Assembly (NCBI GenBank): GCA_026182355.1
Contig: JAPFBL010001929.1
Span: forward strand, 2,100,001 to 2,164,000
Origin: Hermatobates lingyangjiaoensis
Taxonomy: Eukaryota; Arthropoda; Insecta; Hemiptera; Hermatobatidae
Length of the DNA stretch: 64,000 nucleotides
Direction of reading: 5' to 3'
The position numbers and the translations under genes were made by a program. Each line of letters begins with the position of its first letter. Positions within the stretch are counted from its first letter, which is position 1. Under the pieces are notes generated by a model. It had not been told where the DNA came from. It did no database searches and saw only the letters and a program-made list of their open reading frames with translations. Below are positions 1-12,394 of this stretch, piece by piece.

Positions 1-894
1 CACTCGTAAAACATCCCTAATGTAATAAACTTTAGTACAGCAAACGTTTACGACTCCCAATAAAGAATAACATCCTTAATGTGACTCGGCTTTCAAAAGG
101 GTGAAAATTAACCAACGATTCATACTTTTTGCCCCTAAAAAATGAAACGGGAGGTAAAATGCTGTGAATGTGGGGGTTGGAAACACTTGCATAATATTGC
201 TTTTGCTTTTTTTTTTTGGATAATGTTTTTTTTAACTTATATTCGTTTACATAAATATAATTAAGTTCTAGTAAGTTAAAAAAAAAGTTGAATAAGAACT
301 GCTTTTACGTTTAATAAACCTGGCAATATCATATGAGGGCATTGCTTGTATGGCATTTTATTAATATGAATATATTGCGCGGAAAATAAGAGACTTTTGG
401 ATGTAAGTATTGTGTAAAGGTAGACAAAGAAAAGCGATTATAAACGTAAAAGGAATCTGCAAGAGAGATGCCATTAGCAGCAAAGCCTGCTCCTGACAGT
501 CTTGTCTTAAGAGTGCTCCATACACATGGGGAAGCAAGAAATCTAATCACCGCATACCAGTTATCAGTGCAATTCAATTAGAAACTATAATCTGAGTATT
601 CAAGGCAAAACTTTTATGATGCGTACAAAAATCAATAGTGCAAAAGTAGAAAACATTTCAATTTAATTTTCAACGTCGTAATATTATATTCATAAAACTT
701 GACTAATTAATTTGTGCATAGTTAAAAAAAAAAAGAAATACTACCAGCCCTTTGGCTGAGTTGGAAAGGCCCTTTGCATCAGTCACACAAGCGTATATTC
801 GATCTCTTAACTCCTGGTTGTTTACGAAGTCTATATTAAAAAAAAAAACGCCATGCATATTAAAACTCAAATATAACTTACTAAATTAGCATTT

Positions 895-1535
895 TTATAT
901 AGTTCATATACAAAGTGGCCCAAAAAAAGCGTACAGAGCACAAAACTGATATGTTTTTATAGGTCATACTTAGAGTTTTTCAAAAGTACTCTACAGTAGG
1001 CCAAATTTGTATATTAATAGATTTCATTTATGGGGGAAGTTCAAAAGTAGGTGTACAGTATCTTAAATTAGTGTTTTATAAATTTTATGTACAGGATAGT
1101 CCAATACAACGTATATACTAAATCCAAAATACCTAATAAAATTCAATTGGTATTTTATAGATTTTATATACGAGACCTCGTACATGTAGGTCAAAAAGTA
1201 TGTTTACTGATTTCAAGGATTTTATATTCAGACTATTCTAAAATATCACATCTTTATATGGTTAAATTCGAGTATCATAGATTTCATATACAGGACATTC
1301 TAACACAGCATATAGATGCCTAAGTTGGTGTTTTATAGATTTCATATACACGGTTGTCTAAAACGCATATAGATGTCTAAGTTGGCGTTATAATAGATTT
1401 CATTTACAGAGTAGTTGAAAAGAACATACAGATGCCTAAGTTGGTCTATTTATAGATTTCGAATACATGGTGGTCGAAAATTATGCATAGAAATGGCTCA
1501 ATTAATATGTTATAGTGATCATATACATGGATAAT
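895..1535. repeat. 60-bp tandem array
   Basis: The motif tagattt(c/t)atatac recurs at about 1018, 1078, 1158, 1219, 1279, 1336, 1397 and 1453, with diverged copies near 897, 958 and 1510. This gives a period near 60 bp and about 11 units. Each unit also shares 'gatgcctaagttggtgtttt'. The units are diverged by several substitutions each, so the array is old. The open frame inside it (1087-1323) follows the repeat and is not a gene. Confidence 0.8.
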
Positions 1536-2224
1536 ATTTAGTAATGTTTCTATTTTTTCAGTCTTTTGTTGCAACCACATTTTTTTATGATAATTCTCAT
1601 TTTTGGTACTTTTTTTGAACACTACAACTAGTTCATACTCCCAGTGTACGCTGCTAACACCAAAATGATACCTTTCAAGGTAGTTACCTCTTAAAGAGCT
1701 CAATAAGGACGAATTTTTAGATCTGTCTAAGTCTAAATATGTAAAAGTTATAAGCGATAAATAATTTAAAAAAAAATCAAATATTCAGAATCAAATATTT
1801 TTAAAACTCTGTAGAATATTTGTGTTAATAATTATATTATTTACAAACTTAAATCGTATATATTTTTCTCTATTACGCCACGTAAGTTCATTTTACAGTT
1901 TTTAAAATCTTAAAAACCGCAGAAGTATAAAATTGCCTTTTACCGTTTGTTTGCAATTTGACATATAAGTATTGAGGTCAACAATTTAAGTATCTTCTGA
2001 CTAAAAATTTTTCTGACTCTAAGAACTGATAATGCTTCACTTGTTTATACCTCATTCTATTGGCTGAATTAACAACTGTAATACTTCAATTAATTTCTCT
2101 AAATTTACAAATATAATCATTAATTCATATATAGCCTTTTTATATACCAGTATAACAAGAGTTCACAATAAACACGTGAAATAAAAATCAACGTCCAAAC
2201 CTCATTTTCTGATTTCTTACTGTC

Positions 2225-2500
2225 GGAATTAGTAGTAATACTGTCCGTCATACCTCGTAAAGTCTCAGAAAAGCTCGACCGGTATCGGGTCCGTCCGGAT
2301 CCCATCTTCAAGAGCAACTAACTGACTGTGTATTTCATTTTCCTATAACCTACCTAGTGTAGGTAGATTATAGGAAATACTAGTCAGTTAGTTGCTCTTG
2401 AAGATGGGATCCGGACGGACCCGAAACCGGTCGAGCTTTTCTGAGACTTTACGGACAGTATTACGTATATTTTCTGAGGTATGACGGACAGTATTACTTC
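2225..2500. repeat. Palindromic (foldback) element, about 276 bp
   Basis: The left arm (about 2235-2357) and right arm (about 2361-2495) are inverted copies sharing 'gggtccgtccggatcccatc' and 'aaagtctcagaaaagctcga'. The centre is near 2358 at cctacctagtgtaggtag. The right arm has a small duplication of gacggacagtatta. It has no TA flank, unlike the other foldbacks. Origin unknown. Confidence 0.8.
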
Positions 2501-3439
2501 TAATTCTAATATTACTAACTTCAGTGGAATTAACCCATTAACTATATTCTTATTGTCGTTTAGACGTTGATCTATAGTATGATTAACATTCGTTTTTATC
2601 TGGTAGTTCGATTCTGTAGTACAAATATGTTCGATTTAGCCCATATTTAACATAAATACACTAGAATAGATAAACACACGTATACTAGTATTTTAAGAAA
2701 AGACCGGTCAGTTTTTTTTTAGCTGCACAGCCAGAGTGGACTGCTAGTTTGATTTTGTTATTTTTCACGTGCGCCTCCAAGCACAGTAGCAATTACCAAA
2801 TGAATGATAATTGAGAGGAAGTTTGAACAAAACAGAGAGAATGTATATATTTAATAAAAGACTGTCTCTGAGAGTCGACCACACTGGTGCATGCATTTAA
2901 TTGAGGTCACACCCACTCTGCTTAGCTATCACAGGTGACACGTGTCCCTCGCTCTCACGGGTCAGTGTCATTTCATTATATCTACTACACAAAACAATCT
3001 TCTTCATTCTTTTTCAGAATGATTTCTTCAATTTAATTGCCAATCTAGGTCAAATCCTCTTCAAACAGAAATATTCATATTACAGATTACCCTCTATGCG
3101 ACCGGACCTTTTATGTCATTTGTGTTGCAATACGTTAACACTAATAGTTTTACGAAAATATTCTATCATAATCAAATAAAAAATGAAAATTATCAATATA
3201 ATAATATGCATATATGAAATTAAAAATGCTTGTGTGTAAATAAGTGATTGCCTGTATATTAGGAATCTGATATGCAGGATATTTAGGGTATTGATCCTAC
3301 TACCAATGTAGTAGCATCTGCATAGTACATACTACATAGTAGGATATGCAGAATTATTTAGATGTTTGATGTGCACATATTGTCATATAATTGGAAATAA
3401 ATTTTAAGAAATCGAATTTCTGATATCAACTGTTTGTTA

Positions 3440-3690
3440 TATTTTAGAGAGCAAAGTGCTTGCCGTTGGCACTGAAGGTTATAGGTTCGAATCTTGGCAT
3501 TACTAGATTTTTCTACGTCATCTAGAAATGCCGTTCCTCAGAGAGGACGTCAAAGCTGGCAACTCTGTACAATGTCAGGTACTGGTATAAGATTCCTGCG
3601 GTTTTAAATTGAGTGAGGCCAAATTTAAGTCTCCCGATGTAGAATCAACCCGGTAATGTGTTTCAATCATAACTTGATTGTAACCTGATC
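3440..3690 (+). repeat. tRNA-derived SINE copy (3' tail type 2)
   Basis: A B-box-like ggttcgaatc sits near 3485, followed by the conserved central segment (cctcagagaggacgt) and the tail 'gatgtagaatcaacccggta'. It is directly followed by the LINE-derived fragment. Confidence 0.65.
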
Positions 3691-3960
3691 ATAAGGTGAT
3701 CAGGGGCTGGGCCTCACCGCTTTCGTTTCACATCTTTGCTAATCCCCAAATCCCCTCCTTTTATCCCAGCTTCAATCTAATGTGTTATGCGATCTGTGTC
3801 GAAGGATGGATGATAAAGGAGTTACTGTATTATGAACGGAGTCTCAAGGGTACCAGGCGACCCCCTTGAGTAAATAGCCTTACTCTGGTATGCGGTGCTC
3901 TACCGGAGCGGACAAAATACCACCGATAGAGCGGGTAGGCTACAGAACGACTAGTGAACA
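3690..3960 (+). mobile_element. LINE-derived short element, fragment
   Basis: Shares with the copies at 33.2 and 47.2 kb the run from 'ggtgatcaggggctgggcct' through 'gaacggagtctcaagggtac' to 'ggagcggacaaaataccacc'. It is truncated at both ends relative to them and I see no target-site duplication. Confidence 0.7.
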
Positions 3961-4327
3961 GCAATGCCATCACATAAAATCAATGTTACTAACAAGCAAT
4001 AAATGAAAAAGAAAAAAACAAAGGATAGTATAAATAAAAGTCAAATGCAAGGAAAAATAAAATTAAAAAACAATATAACTAAGTACTATAGATGTAAATT
4101 TCCTCCTTTACATAATGTAAGATAAATTCTTAAGACTTAGTGTATTTTCCATATCGCTATGGTGATATTATGATGAAGTTAGTGGCTTGATTTCATGGAT
4201 GAATTGATCTGTGACTTTAGTATTCCCTACTTGGCGAATTGGGCAGACGCGTTTGTTTTGCAAATCGCTGTTTATTATTTCCATGATTAATGACCACAAG
4301 CCTTGTTTATATAATGCTTTCAAGTAA

Positions 4328-4615
4328 GGCATGACTGTGGAGCCAGGGTAGCACAGTAGTTTGTGTTTATCTTTGGACTGGTAGATTGGAGGTTTGATAC
4401 CCACTCTGGCCTTGGATTCGTTGCCATGGATAAGTCGTCGTTGCTGAGCTTGTACGATGTAAGCTATTCATTAAAGATCCCTATTCTAGATACACTTGAG
4501 TTAGGCAAAATTAGTGATTCTTAATGTAGAATGTGCTCTGTGTGGTATCGCAAACGGCAAATTATTGTTCTGTATTCTCTGATGGAGCAGCTACAGCACC
4601 TGATCTAACCTAGCC
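4328..4615 (+). repeat. tRNA-derived SINE copy (3' tail type 1)
   Basis: An A-box-like segment (ccagggtagcacagtag) is followed by ggactggtagat, a B-box-like ggtttgatacc, the central segment (diverged), 'tacacttgagttaggcaaaa' and the tail ending ctaacctagcc. The open frame on the other strand is an artefact of this repeat. Confidence 0.75.
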
Positions 4616-5300
4616 CAGGGCGTTACGCTCCTCTGCCTCATTCTAATGTATTTCCTTATGTCCAGGTACTCATATGAGAGTGAGCTTATTCTTACTGGTT
4701 ACGCTACCAATTTTTGACTCATCAGTACACCAGACAGCCCTTTTCTTGAAATAAAGAATCTTACAAAATACAATAAAGTACTTTTTCTATGATAGAGTAT
4801 TTCCCAAAGGAAATATTCAATATTCTCACAGAAAGGGATCTATATCTGACAAATTTCATCCGTCAAATGTTGCAATAAGTAGATATAGATCTAGATAGAT
4901 ATAGGTATAGTGATACAGCATGATGCAATATATAGGGTGATATCTACCCATACACATTTGGACATCAAGACAACAATATCAAAAGCGGATTAAGAGCAAG
5001 TAAAATATATGAATCCGTCAAATAGTCAACATCGTTTTTTATTGTCACAAAGTATTACTTATAGTAAAGGTAGATATGTTAGTATTAAGACATAATATTA
5101 TTAATTATTAAATTATATTAAGTAATGCTTTATTCAGAAAGATTTGCTTTTGTAATAAATTGCAGTCCTCTTGGCTTCACTCAGTTGAAAAATTAATCAA
5201 AATTGACAATATTCTTTTCTTAAAATACTGTTATACGTGTAAAACGCTGGACTGAGGTGTGTGTGTGTGAATTGGGTTCAGATTAATATTACAATCATAC

Positions 5301-5481
5301 CTATAGACTCCTCCGGGTTGTGTCCCAAGTTATAGTCAGGGGATACTGAAGTAGTCTTGAGACCTGACCAAGCTGGTCTGAACCAACTGATGAGAGAACA
5401 ACTTCGTTCCAGGCGAAGATAGACAAGACAGGCTCGCCCCTCGCCCTCCCAGTGGATGCATGTTGTGCCATGGTGTAGAAT
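5301..5481 (-). CDS. PLCE1: PLC epsilon exon: PH-like region
   Basis: This is a 181-bp exon. The acceptor is gcctacatgtttcag just above 5481, and the donor is ATAG|GTATGA at 5300. The translation begins ILHHGTTCIHWEGEGRACL, then LRLERSCSLISWFRPAWSG, then SPDYNLGHNPEESI. 'hhGt.hihW' followed by a short strand and W-x-x-P-x-W is the beginning of the PLC epsilon PH-like region. It runs from phase 0 to phase 1, compatible with the 15402 exon across a 9.9-kb intron. A solitary arm of a foldback repeat sits about 90 bp upstream of the acceptor. The next exon, which should start in phase 1, was not found in 1-5300. Confidence 0.9.
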
Positions 5482-5569
5482 CTGAAACATGTAGGCTTTA
5501 TTTATAATACAATAGCAGTTAGTACTATACAAGTGAACCATGCAGACAGCATCCAATTTACTATAAAAT

Positions 5570-5745
5570 CGGAAAGACAATCCAGACTGCACATCCACAA
5601 GTTCAAAATCGAAGAAGAGTAACAAACAGAGGAAGAAACAATGTTGTTACTAACACAAATTTTGGGAAAATCCGTCTTCAGGAGAAAAGAGAGAGAGAGA
5701 GAGAGACCAAGCATGCCGGAAACACAACGGCAGGTAAGAAAAAAT
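5570..5745 (-). mobile_element. Solitary arm of foldback family D
   Basis: Matches the left arm of the palindromes at 12.4 and 28.1 kb (ccgtcttcaggagaaa...gagaccaagcatgccgga). No opposite arm is present. A TA run follows at 5760-5782. It lies about 90 bp upstream of the 5301-5481 exon. Confidence 0.7.
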
Positions 5746-6244
5746 GTTGAATATAAATGTATATATATATATATATATATATAAACCATGTAATATAAAA
5801 ACAGTCTAGAAAGAACACAGAAAGAACAAAAACACACACTAGAATCAATACTTTAAACCGCAGTTTTTCGTATGGAAGAAACTAGAAGAAGAAGAAAAGG
5901 AAGAAAAAGTACCTACGATACTGCCAGAAGAACAGTGCAGAGGCGAGTATGTATATACGAGTATACAAATATATATGTAAACCAGTCCTCGTTTGTCTTT
6001 GAACTAACTCATATTTTTCTACCTCATCATTATTCAGTCGAAATATGGTAGCCAGATTTTGTAACCTCTTGTATGTTTTGTTTTAGTGAATTTGATAATT
6101 GCTTTATTTAAAAGCGATTTCTTTTAAATTTTAACAGATTATATCTTAAAGCAATTTTTCAATGTAAAATCACAGAATTGTGCTTACTTAATCTTTTCAT
6201 TGCCTTGCCAAATTTATTGAAATTCATCATTTATGTTTAGACTA

Positions 6245-6760
6245 TATATATGCAAATATTAGGAAACTCAAGAAAATTTCTACAATAGTAAGAAAATCAG
6301 AAAAATTACTGAGATCTTTCAACCAAAACAAGTGGTGTTCATCAGAGTCCAAGTGATGACTCAGTGATTTTTCTGATTTTTTTTACTAGAGTTTAGACGT
6401 TGATTTTTGTTTATGTGTTTGTTGTGAAATCTTGTTTTATATTCAATATAAATATATTTCATGTTTTACTAACTCTAACAAAGAGTCAGTAAAACATTAC
6501 TCAACTTGGGTAATCTGACGAAAGCCGCTTGTTACGGTTGAAAGATCTTAGTCTTTTTCTCATTTCTTACTAATTTTTGGTTTGTGAACCTTCACGAACT
6601 TAAGGAGAAATAAGGGAGGGAAACCAAGCGCATGCAGCACACTAGTCTTTGCAGCAGTGGACTTGACTTTCCTCTCTTATCCCTCCTGATGATAGTTCAA
6701 ACAAAAAATTTGTAAGCGTACATCATTAATTTATGTATGTTTCTTTGACCATATTGAATT
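6245..6760. mobile_element. Foldback fragments, families A and E, adjacent
   Basis: 6270-6470 is a degenerate family A foldback (gagatctttcaacc...gtttagacgttgatttttgt). 6515-6570 is a family A right arm (ctgacgaaagccgcttgtta). 6575-6760 is a degenerate family E foldback (taatttttggtttgtgaacc...ttcaaacaaaaaatttgtaa). All are diverged. Confidence 0.65.
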
Positions 6761-6806
6761 TTATGTGCATATATATATATATATATATAATATATATATA
6801 TATATA

Positions 6807-6980
6807 GTTCAATATAGACAAAGAAACATAAAGAAATCAAAAGAACACATTTACAGTCTCTAATTTTCGGTTTGAACCGTCTTCAGGAGAACCGTCTCTC
6901 CTGAAGATGGTTCAAACAGAAAATTAGAGACTATAAGTGTGTTCTTTTGATTTCTCTATGTTTCTTTGTCTATATTGAAC
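6807..6980. mobile_element. Foldback family E, palindrome
   Basis: Arms 6807-6889 and 6898-6980 are inverted copies (gttcaatatagacaaagaaa ... tatattgaac). A TA microsatellite lies on the left (6769-6806) and another at 7021-7036. Both arms hold the CUGAAGA...GAAA hammerhead-like core (6865-6886 on minus; mutated on plus at 6901). Confidence 0.85.
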
Positions 6981-8246
6981 TATATTTGTCCGTTTTGGAT
7001 CGTATTTCCAACGAAAAAGTATATATATATATATATTTAAAATTTTTTTTAAGAATATATTGCATGGCCCGGAAGCATTCAGCAAAGTCTGTAACTGCTC
7101 ACAGAGTTTGCTCATTCCTGCGATAGATTGCCCAAACAGAGTCCTGTAAAAACTGCGGAGCATAACTTGGCTATAGCCACCAACTGTACTCTGATCTCAC
7201 AAACGTTTTGAAATATTTGATTTGTTTTGCTTATTTCAATGATTTAATTTGATGATACAATAAAACAAGGAACGAAAGGTGCCAAATTAATATAAGAAGA
7301 AGGCTGATAAAAGGTTATGTTACAATTTCTTTTTTAAAAAAAATATTGTTTTATGAGCAATATTGAGGAATGGTATTTAAGTTTCAATGCGTTTGGAGTC
7401 GCAAGGGTCAAACATTTTACAAATATCCTTAATTAAAGTAATTTTAGTCGGGACAACATAATTAAAATTCGATTAAGTTGTATTAGTACTTACTAATAAA
7501 TAGTAATTACGAAATAATAACGAAGTAATCATGAAATAGTGTTAAGAAACATTGCATAACTTGTAAAGAACATACCTGACAAAAGATTAGATATTTAATA
7601 TAATAAAGATAAAAAGTCCTTGTAAAAATATTTGTTTATAACACTTTTTTATATATTTTGTACTAACAGCCCGCCAGATATTTATTAAAAAGTGAAAAAA
7701 AAATTTCTGGGTCATTTCTAATTAAGATAATTTGTAAAAACAAGTTTATTCACACAAATAAAGCGTTAACCCGTAAAAATTCAACAGAATAATGAAGCTT
7801 TTTCAATGTAAATAGAAATTCGAATTGGATTTTTTATCCTTATATGTTAAAAATAAGAGTTAAAAACATTTTGACGAAATTCTGTCCTTTAATAGAGTTA
7901 TATAATATTATGGTGAAGCCGAAAACACATATTTTAGGTAGTTTTAGATTTCATGTGCAATAATTAATAATGATGTGGATACTTAATTTGCAAGTAATTA
8001 TGAATAATTATGCATACTCGAACAAAGTTCATTTTGAATAATTAAAAATGATGAGCATATGGAAAATCTGATTCCAGCATCCAACAAATTAATAACATTG
8101 TAATTTAAAGTAGTCGCACTTATTCCATTTGGATTAATTAATTAAAAATTATTAATATATTTGTGCATTCACTCATTTTTGCAAGTTATTTATTGATTAG
8201 TGAAAATTTCGAGTTCTTCTTACAATTCTATTTTGATAATATAATT

Positions 8247-8420
8247 GCCCAGCCAGTACCATGCTAGCCTCTGGACTGGTAGATGCAGGTTTCGATGCTC
8301 GCTTTGGTCCTCGTTTTCTTCACGTATCAGATTACCAAATCTGAGTGCATCGTCCATCGGAGAGTAATTTAAGCCGGCTGCATGTTAAGCACATCTTAGT
8401 CAATTTAAAGTCAGAAATAA
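8247..8420 (+). repeat. SINE copy, partial
   Basis: ctctggactggtagatgcagg and a B-box-like ggtttcgatgc are followed by the diverged central segment (ccatcggagagtaatttaagccg) and a short tail. Confidence 0.65.
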
Positions 8421-8448
8421 ATCTTTAGGAGAAAAATGAATTAATAGG

Positions 8449-8600
8449 GGCCATGGTAGCCCAGTGGCTTACATGCTCACCTCAGGACTGGTAGATCCGG
8501 GTTCGATACCTTTGGTGTAATTATGCGGGAGCCCGCCTATTATAAACCGTATTACTAGAGTAAACAATCATCCTGTCTCAGTTTAATTACCTTACTCAAT
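8449..8600 (+). repeat. tRNA-derived SINE copy, 5' part well preserved
   Basis: ggccatggtagcccagtggc (A box region) and gatccgggttcgatacc (B box, close to GGTTCGANNCC) show the tRNA-like head clearly. The body is replaced after about 8515. Confidence 0.75.
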
Positions 8601-8878
8601 TACTGTATTCAATTATGGTAAGCAAATAGCAAATTGAACAAAGAACTAACCACTATCAAAGTGTAATCTGTTACTCTGTGGAATTCACCTATATTTGGGA
8701 AAATAATAAAAATATCCTCAATAAAATGCTGTAAACAAGTTTCCAACATGTTTGATCTTCTTCAAGTTATATGTTTCAAATAAACTATAATTGAAACAAC
8801 TGAAAAATAAGCAAAAGTCATATTTTTGTTATGATCTGTTGTGATGGATTAAAATGACTGAAGAAGGAAAGATGGTAG

Positions 8879-10094
8879 ATAGGGAGTACGGTGGGTGGAT
8901 GGTGTGATGGGTGGGTGGTGTGGTGGGTAGGGGGTGTGGTGGGTAGGGGGTGTGGTGTGTGAGTGGTGTGGTGGGTAGTGGAGGGTAGGGGGTGTGGTGT
9001 GTGAGTGGTGTGGTGGGTAAGGGGTGTGGTGGGTAGGGAGTGTGGTGGGTATTGGAGGGTAGGGGGTATGGTGGGTAGGGGGTGTGGTGTGTGAATGGTG
9101 TGGTGGGCGAGTGGTGTGGTGGGTAAGACGTGTGGTAGGTAAGGGGTGTGGTGGGTAGTGGAGGGTAGGGGGTGTGGTGTGTGAGTGGTGTGGTGGGTAA
9201 GGGGTGTGGTGGGTAAGGGGTGTGGTGTGTGAGTGGTGTGGTGGGTAAGGGGTGTGGTGGGTAGGGAGTGTGGTGGGTATTGGAGGGTAGGGGGTATGGA
9301 GGGTAGGGGGTGTGGTGGGTAGGGGGTGTGGTGTGTGAATGGTGTGGTGGGCGAGTGGTGTGGTGGGTAAGAGGTGTGGTAGATAAGGGGTGTGGTGGGT
9401 AGTGGAGGGTAGGGGGTGTGGTGTGTGAGTGGTGTGGTAGATAAGGGGTGTGGTGGGTAGTGGAGGGTAGGGGGTGTGGTGGTGTGGAGTGGTGTGGTGG
9501 GTAAGGGGTGTGGTGGGTAGGGGTGTGGTGTGTGAATGGTGTGGTGAGCGAGTGGTGTGGTGGGTAAGAGTGTGGTAGGTAAGGGATGTGGTGGTAGTGG
9601 AGGGTAGGGGGTGTGGTGTGTGAGTGGTGTGGTGGGTAAGGGTGTGGTGTGTGAGTGGTGTGGTGGGTAAGGGTGTGGTGGGTAGGGAGTGTGGTGGGTA
9701 TTGGAGGGTAGGGGGTATGGTGGGTAGGGGTGTGGTGGGTAGGGGGTGTGGTGTGTGAATGGTGTGGTGGGCGAGTGGTGTGGTGGGTAAGAGGTGTGGT
9801 AGGTAAGGGGTGTGGTGGGTAGTGGAAAGTAGGGGGTGTGGTGTGTGAGTGGTGTGGTGGGTAAGGGGTGTGGTGGGTAGGGGTGTGGTGTGTGAATGGT
9901 GTGGTGGGCGAGTGGTGTGGTGGGTAAGAGGTGTGGTAGGTAAGGGGTGTGGTGGGTAGTGGAGGGTAGGGGGTGTGGTGTGTGAGTGGTGTGGTGGGTA
10001 AGGGGTGTGGTGTGTGAGTGGTGTGGTGGGTAAGGGGTGTGGTGGGTAGGGAGTGTGGTGGGTATTGGAGGGTAGGGGGTATGGTGGGTAGTGA
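8879..10094 (+). repeat. G-rich minisatellite (GGTGTGGTGGGTA-type), 1.2 kb
   Basis: About 1.2 kb of 10-13 bp units such as ggtgtggtgggtaagg and ggtgtggtgtgtgagt, with almost no C on the plus strand. A higher-order pattern is visible: gggtattggagggtaggggg recurs near 9047, 9273, 9697 and 10060, and gcgagtggtgtggtgggtaa near 9107, 9352, 9770 and 9908. Two very long overlapping open frames on the minus strand (Pro/Thr/His repeats) exist only because the repeat lacks stop codons. I do not call them genes. Confidence 0.95.
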
Positions 10095-12394
10095 AACACA
10101 TCGGAGGAAAAGACATGCCAGGGATTTTTGGTAGTTGATAATCTGTTCGTTGAGAAGAATGAAACATTTTTATGTAACGTATGGTCGAAATTAACATATA
10201 GTTACAGCTATATTATCTTCTTTTTTTTGTCAAAATCATAAACAAATTGGTATAAAATTAGCAAATAAATAAAGGATTTATTAAAAAAAAATATATACAA
10301 AAGCAAAACATACACACAGGATTTCAACCTCAAAGACCAAATTTAACCGATCCTATACACACCAGCATAGAAGAACAAGTAAGAAAACGATATAGTAAGT
10401 GTATTGTAGCGGTTCATTCTCAGCAGATGTAAAATTTACCTCTAGGGGTGATTTTTTATTTTAAAGGGGAGTTGGCGATGACAGTAAGTTAGAAGGGTGA
10501 GAAGATCAATTATAACACTATCTAACCTTCTGCAGATTACTAAAAGTGACAAATATTAGCATTTTATAGCGCTAGAAAATGAATTCACCCTGTACTTCAC
10601 TAAACTTAGCAATGGTGAGTGTTTGAGTCGAAGCAATTATGAACTCCTGAAACATTAAATACTCAACCAATGTAAAACATTAGGCACTTTTTTTGTTAAG
10701 ACCCAATATAATATAGAATACAGAATGGTGGATGAGGGTTGTAGTTGGCTTCCTGATGCGGCTAAAGCGTCTCACGTTAAAAAGCATCGATCTGTTGTGC
10801 TTTGCTCATGGAATGGCTAGAAGGTTTATAGACATGATGACAAATCAAAACAGGTGTCTGGTGACCAGAAGGTAGTTAGTTAGCAATAAGCACAAAACCG
10901 ATTATTTTCTCCTGATGACGACGGGTGTCGAAATAATAATCTGAATTCTTTCTCTAGGTTTACATTGTAAGTTATTATTTATATATGGATCCAGTAAGAT
11001 TTTATCAAAATTTTGAGAGATTGACTACTGTGTATCATTAATGATCAAATGATCGGATGAAACACATCAGTAAAATAAATTCCAAACTGTTTGATTTTGT
11101 TATCTATCAGAAGAGATTTAATGAATGACAACTTTGCAGAGTGGTCTAAAAAAAAATCACGACTAATTGAGAAGTCTCTCTGAAGACTCGTAGATTAAAT
11201 TGAATAAAAGGTAGAACGTCAATCCCACTGGGAGCTTGGATGTAAAAGATAGCATCTCATTCTAAGTAATTAAGAATTGCTCTTTAATATTCAACCATTT
11301 AAAAAAACGAGTATACACCTACCAGCGTACCTCTTCTAGACTTTTATTCACTATTTTTTCAATGACATTCTGTCAGTTTATAAAAAAGAAACCTACCGCA
11401 TGGTATTTAACTTTGCACATTACTTTTTAACCATCCCTATGAAATATGAATGGATTGATTCTTGATAAAAACCATTGTAATTTTCCTTTTTCATTTTAGA
11501 GGTTATAAAAACAAGATAGAAATATTTTAAACGGGAATGAAAATATAACAACCGTTACCCTGAATTGCCCTTAAAGTAGTGAAGACACGGTTTACAGGAA
11601 ATAATTATTTACAGGAGTTCTTATTTCATTTTTTTTGAGACGAGATTTGATTTATAACAGATGAGAGAGTGCTTATGGAGATAATTCAGAATAATCGCAA
11701 ATGCAAAAAAAAATGGATATATAAAATTAGTAATTTATTACAAGAATCAGACAGCCGCACAAATGCTGACAATAACTAGTAATCAACAACAAGAAGAGTG
11801 CATATTTAAAAAGTCAAACTTAATGCAATATATAAATTGGGGCTGCGCAACCCAAAACAATTCATATATTGGAATGTCAGTGCCATCCTTCTCAAGAAGA
11901 AATAAGAGTTACTTCGCTCTCAACTAATAAGGGTATGCTAGGAAAGGGAACAACAGTCATAAAGAAAGGGATCGACAGACATCGGCTGCGAATGTCCGAG
12001 GCAGTATAGATACATGAAAGACAGCCAGTCTCAAACTGGCAAAAAGTCATATTCACAATGAATAAACTAGAATATTTCATTTTACTTTTGTTTATTTTAT
12101 TTTAATATTTATTATTTTATATTTGTTTATTCTGTATTATATGATGTTTATAGCACTTGTAACAGATAAGTTCATTTTTTTTTCTAAACAAATACATTTA
12201 AAAAATGGAAAGAAGTTAAAGCATTATACTAAGCCTGAAGGTGATTCGCGATGAACAGAGACCCGTCGCGACGAACATAACACCAAGAATGGGAGAATTG
12301 CTGCATTAATTAGCAGATGCGAAGGTAAAAATCATATCTAGAAGCTATGAAAAGGTTAAAATGAACACAAAGACGATCCAAACTGGACACAATT

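Larger units (their letters stand above)
1..5300. other. Downstream intron of PLCE1 (no exon recognised)
   Basis: Non-coding as far as I can tell. It holds a 60-bp tandem array (about 895-1535), a 276-bp palindrome, SINE copies and a LINE-derived fragment, all listed separately. The rest is unassigned A+T-rich sequence. Short open frames here are isolated and resemble no family I know. Confidence 0.6.

Noticed and set aside
740..850. tRNA-like stretch (cctttggctgagttggaaag...tattcgatctc).
   Set aside because: The B box is poor, the arms do not fold convincingly, and no SINE body follows. At most a decayed SINE head.
5502..5837. A 111-codon minus-strand frame upstream of the 5481 acceptor.
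   Set aside because: It runs through a TA microsatellite and a foldback arm, so it is non-coding.
8818..10197. Two overlapping open frames of more than 400 codons on the minus strand (Pro/Thr/His/Tyr repeats).
   Set aside because: They coincide with the minisatellite, exist in more than one frame at once and arise because the repeat lacks stop trinucleotides. No splice or start context supports them.
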